5,831 bases of DNA, from NCBI GenBank assembly GCA_965232975.1, contig CBDDRG010000258.1:1-5831 (forward strand). The letters are read 5' to 3'. The stretch is from CBDDRG01 sp965232975. Lineage in GTDB: Bacteria > Pseudomonadota > Gammaproteobacteria > Pseudomonadales > Porticoccaceae. The translations under genes were made by a program, and so were the position numbers. Positions 4,171-5,831 of the stretch are shown here, piece by piece; positions within the stretch are counted from its first letter, which is position 1; every line of letters begins with the position of its first letter. The notes beneath the pieces are model-generated. The model ran no database searches. It saw nothing but the letters and a program-made list of their open reading frames with translations, and was not told the DNA's origin.

Positions 4171-5831
4171 GTTGTAGGTTGAGCCAGGCGTTGCTCGGCC
4201 CGTCCTTCTAGCCAGGCATACAGGGTGGGCAGCAGCACCAGCGTGAGCAGCGTTGACGTGAATAGCCCGCCGATCACCACCACCGCCAGCGGGCGCTGCA
4301 GTTCGGAGCCCGGACCGGTCGCCGCCAACAAAGGCACCAGGCCCAGGCTGGCGATCAACGCGGTCATGAGCACCGGGCGGAGCCGGCGTTCGGCGCCTTC
4401 CTGCACCGCCTGGATCACTGTTCGGCCGGCATCACGAAATTGGTTGAAGTAGGTCACCATCACCACGCCGTTGAGCACCGCCACACCAAACAGGGTGATG
4501 AACCCCACCGATGCCGGTACCGACAGATAGAGGCCGGATAGGTACAGGCTGATCACGCCGCCGATCATGGCGAAGGGTATGTTGAGTATGATCAGGCCGG
4601 CCTGGCGCAGTGAACGAAAGGTGGTGAACAGCATGACGAAGATCAGCGCGATGGCGATCGGTACCACCAGCGCCAGGCGGGCGGCGGCGCGTTGCTGGTT
4701 CTCGAACTGGCCACCGTAGGTGACGTAATAACCCGGCGGCAGTTGCAGTTCGCGCTCCAGTGCAGCACGTACTTCATCGACGAAACCCACGACATCGCGG
4801 CCTTCGACATTGGCCTGTACCACCACTTGGCGCTTGGCCGACTCGCGGGTGATCGCCACCGGCCCGTCCACCTCGCGCAGCGCGGCCAGACTACTCAAGG
4901 GAATCTTGTCTCCCGAAGGCGTTTCCACCCGTAGCGCCCCAATGTCAGCCGGAGACGTTCGAGCCTTTTCCGGATAGCGCAACAAGACGCCGATGCGTTG
5001 ATTGCCCTCGATCACCTCGGTGGCCACGCGGCCGCCAACAGCGATCTCCACCAATCGATTGATGTCCTCGATGTTGATGCCGAAGCGGGCAATTGCCTGG
5101 GGATCGATCTCGATCTGCAAATAGGTCTGGCCTGACAGCGGGGCGCGGAACACATCCACGGCCCCGGGTACGGCGTTGACCAGTGTTTCAATCTGCCTGG
5201 ACTTCTCCTCCAGCACGCCGAGATCATCACCATAGAGCTTGATCGCCATCGCGGCCCTCACGCCGGTCAGCATTTCGGAGACCCGCATGTCAATGGGCTG
5301 AGTAAAGGCATAGTCGATGCCGACAAAACCATCGAGCTTCTCGCGCAGTCGCGCCTGAAATTCTTCCAGGCTCACCGTCCACTGCTCGCGGGGTTTGGTG
5401 ATGAGGAAATTGTCGGTCTGGTACAGCCCCATGGGATCCATGCGCAGCTCGTCGGCCCCGGTGCGCGACACCACGCCGATGACCTCCGGCAGTTCCATCA
5501 TGGCCGTCTGGAAAGGCGCATCGAGGGCCAGGGAACGTTCCAGCGAGATGCTGGGCAGCTTTTCGATGATGATTACGGTGGTGCCTTCGTCCATCACCGG
5601 CATGAACTCCTTGCCGATCAGGGGAAACAGCGAGGCGGCGCCCAGCAGCAGCACCAAGGCGCCGCCCACGGCCGTCTTGCGGTGATGCAGCGCCCAGCGC
5701 ATGACCGGCAGATAGCCCTGCTTCAGCTCCCTGAACACCCGGCTATCCTGCTCGGCGCCACCGCGCATCAACAGACTGGCGAACACCGGGATGACCGTCA
5801 GCGATAGTATCAACGAGCCGATGAGGGCGAA
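4155..5831 (-). CDS. czcA: CzcA-type heavy-metal efflux RND pump, C-terminal 558 residues
   Basis: The frame is open to the right edge (first residues FALIGSLILSLTVIP, a TM6-like helix); the TTG at 5813 is an internal Leu, not a start. Full-length CzcA proteins have about 1,030-1,060 residues, so roughly the N-terminal half is outside. Seen, numbered from the edge: a membrane helix (1-21), a second helix near 53-70 followed by the HME-RND signature EFMPVMDEG (75-83), the periplasmic porter region (DPMGLYQTDNF near 132-142, QPIDMRVSEMLTGVRAAMAI further on), then five more helices (from LALVVPIAIALIFVMLF to the LPTLYAWLE end). Known role: proton-driven export of Co, Zn, Cd or Ni together with a CzcB adaptor and CzcC outer-membrane channel, both expected upstream and not visible. 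The TM4 motif that helps to predict the metal is also outside, so the substrate stays open; the porter sequence does not look like CusA copper/silver pumps. Its stop overlaps the DUF3240 start. GC is high, unlike the next genes. Confidence 0.92.
   Translation of the reverse strand, partial: FALIGSLILSLTVIPVFASLLMRGGAEQDSRVFRELKQGYLPVMRWALHHRKTAVGGALVLLLGAASLFPLIGKEFMPVMDEGTTVIIIEKLPSISLERSLALDAPFQTAMMELPEVIGVVSRTGADELRMDPMGLYQTDNFLITKPREQWTVSLEEFQARLREKLDGFVGIDYAFTQPIDMRVSEMLTGVRAAMAIKLYGDDLGVLEEKSRQIETLVNAVPGAVDVFRAPLSGQTYLQIEIDPQAIARFGINIEDINRLVEIAVGGRVATEVIEGNQRIGVLLRYPEKARTSPADIGALRVETPSGDKIPLSSLAALREVDGPVAITRESAKRQVVVQANVEGRDVVGFVDEVRAALERELQLPPGYYVTYGGQFENQQRAAARLALVVPIAIALIFVMLFTTFRSLRQAGLIILNIPFAMIGGVISLYLSGLYLSVPASVGFITLFGVAVLNGVVMVTYFNQFRDAGRTVIQAVQEGAERRLRPVLMTALIASLGLVPLLAATGPGSELQRPLAVVVIGGLFTSTLLTLVLLPTLYAWLEGRAEQRLAQPTTEEQV

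Noticed and set aside
5811..5813. TTG as start codon of the CzcA fragment
   Set aside because: The frame continues upstream to the window edge with residues typical of the preceding CzcA helix (FALIGS), so this is an internal Leu of a truncated view, not a short protein.

Overview
The window looks like proteobacterial accessory DNA: it holds a heavy-metal transport cluster beside the tail of a helicase gene of a kind often found in integrative conjugative elements. Organism level is inference only. Protein families and clean Shine-Dalgarno (SD) sites fit a gamma- or betaproteobacterium; no rRNA, tRNA, CRISPR array, transposase or integrase is present.

Layout. Positions 1-378 (+) are the last 125 codons of an SNF2-type helicase, followed at once by a strong intrinsic terminator (385-424). 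A 265-base gap without a convincing gene separates it from everything else, which lies on the minus strand and reads right to left. In transcription order these are: the C-terminal 558 residues of a CzcA-type RND metal efflux pump (5831-4155, start outside the window); a small DUF3240 protein (4158-3850); a lipoprotein of unknown function (3853-3359); a HupE/UreJ-type membrane protein fused to an extra soluble C-terminal domain (3348-2161); a small secreted DUF6488 protein (2148-1804); and, after 101 bases, an EamA/DMT-family transporter with a 66-residue tail containing 24 histidines (1702-644).

The first five minus-strand genes are almost certainly one operon: czcA and the DUF3240 gene overlap by 4 bases (ATGA), the DUF3240 and lipoprotein genes by 4 bases (GTGA), and the next two gaps are 10 and 12 bases. 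The DMT gene may be read from the same transcript or from its own promoter. Together they suggest handling of a divalent metal: CzcA as inner-membrane/periplasmic efflux engine, DUF3240 as possible small cytosolic accessory, a lipoprotein and a His-containing exported protein as envelope factors, HupE/UreJ as a possible Ni/Co permease or sensor, and the His-tailed transporter as an additional metal-binding membrane protein. The metal (Co, Zn, Cd or Ni) cannot be fixed from this sequence.

Base composition is patchy. A 120-base sample in czcA (5641-5760) is 69% GC, one in the DMT gene (1201-1320) is 62.5%, and one in the hupE-like gene (2161-2280) is 37.5% (hand counts), consistent with assembly of the cluster from pieces of different origin.
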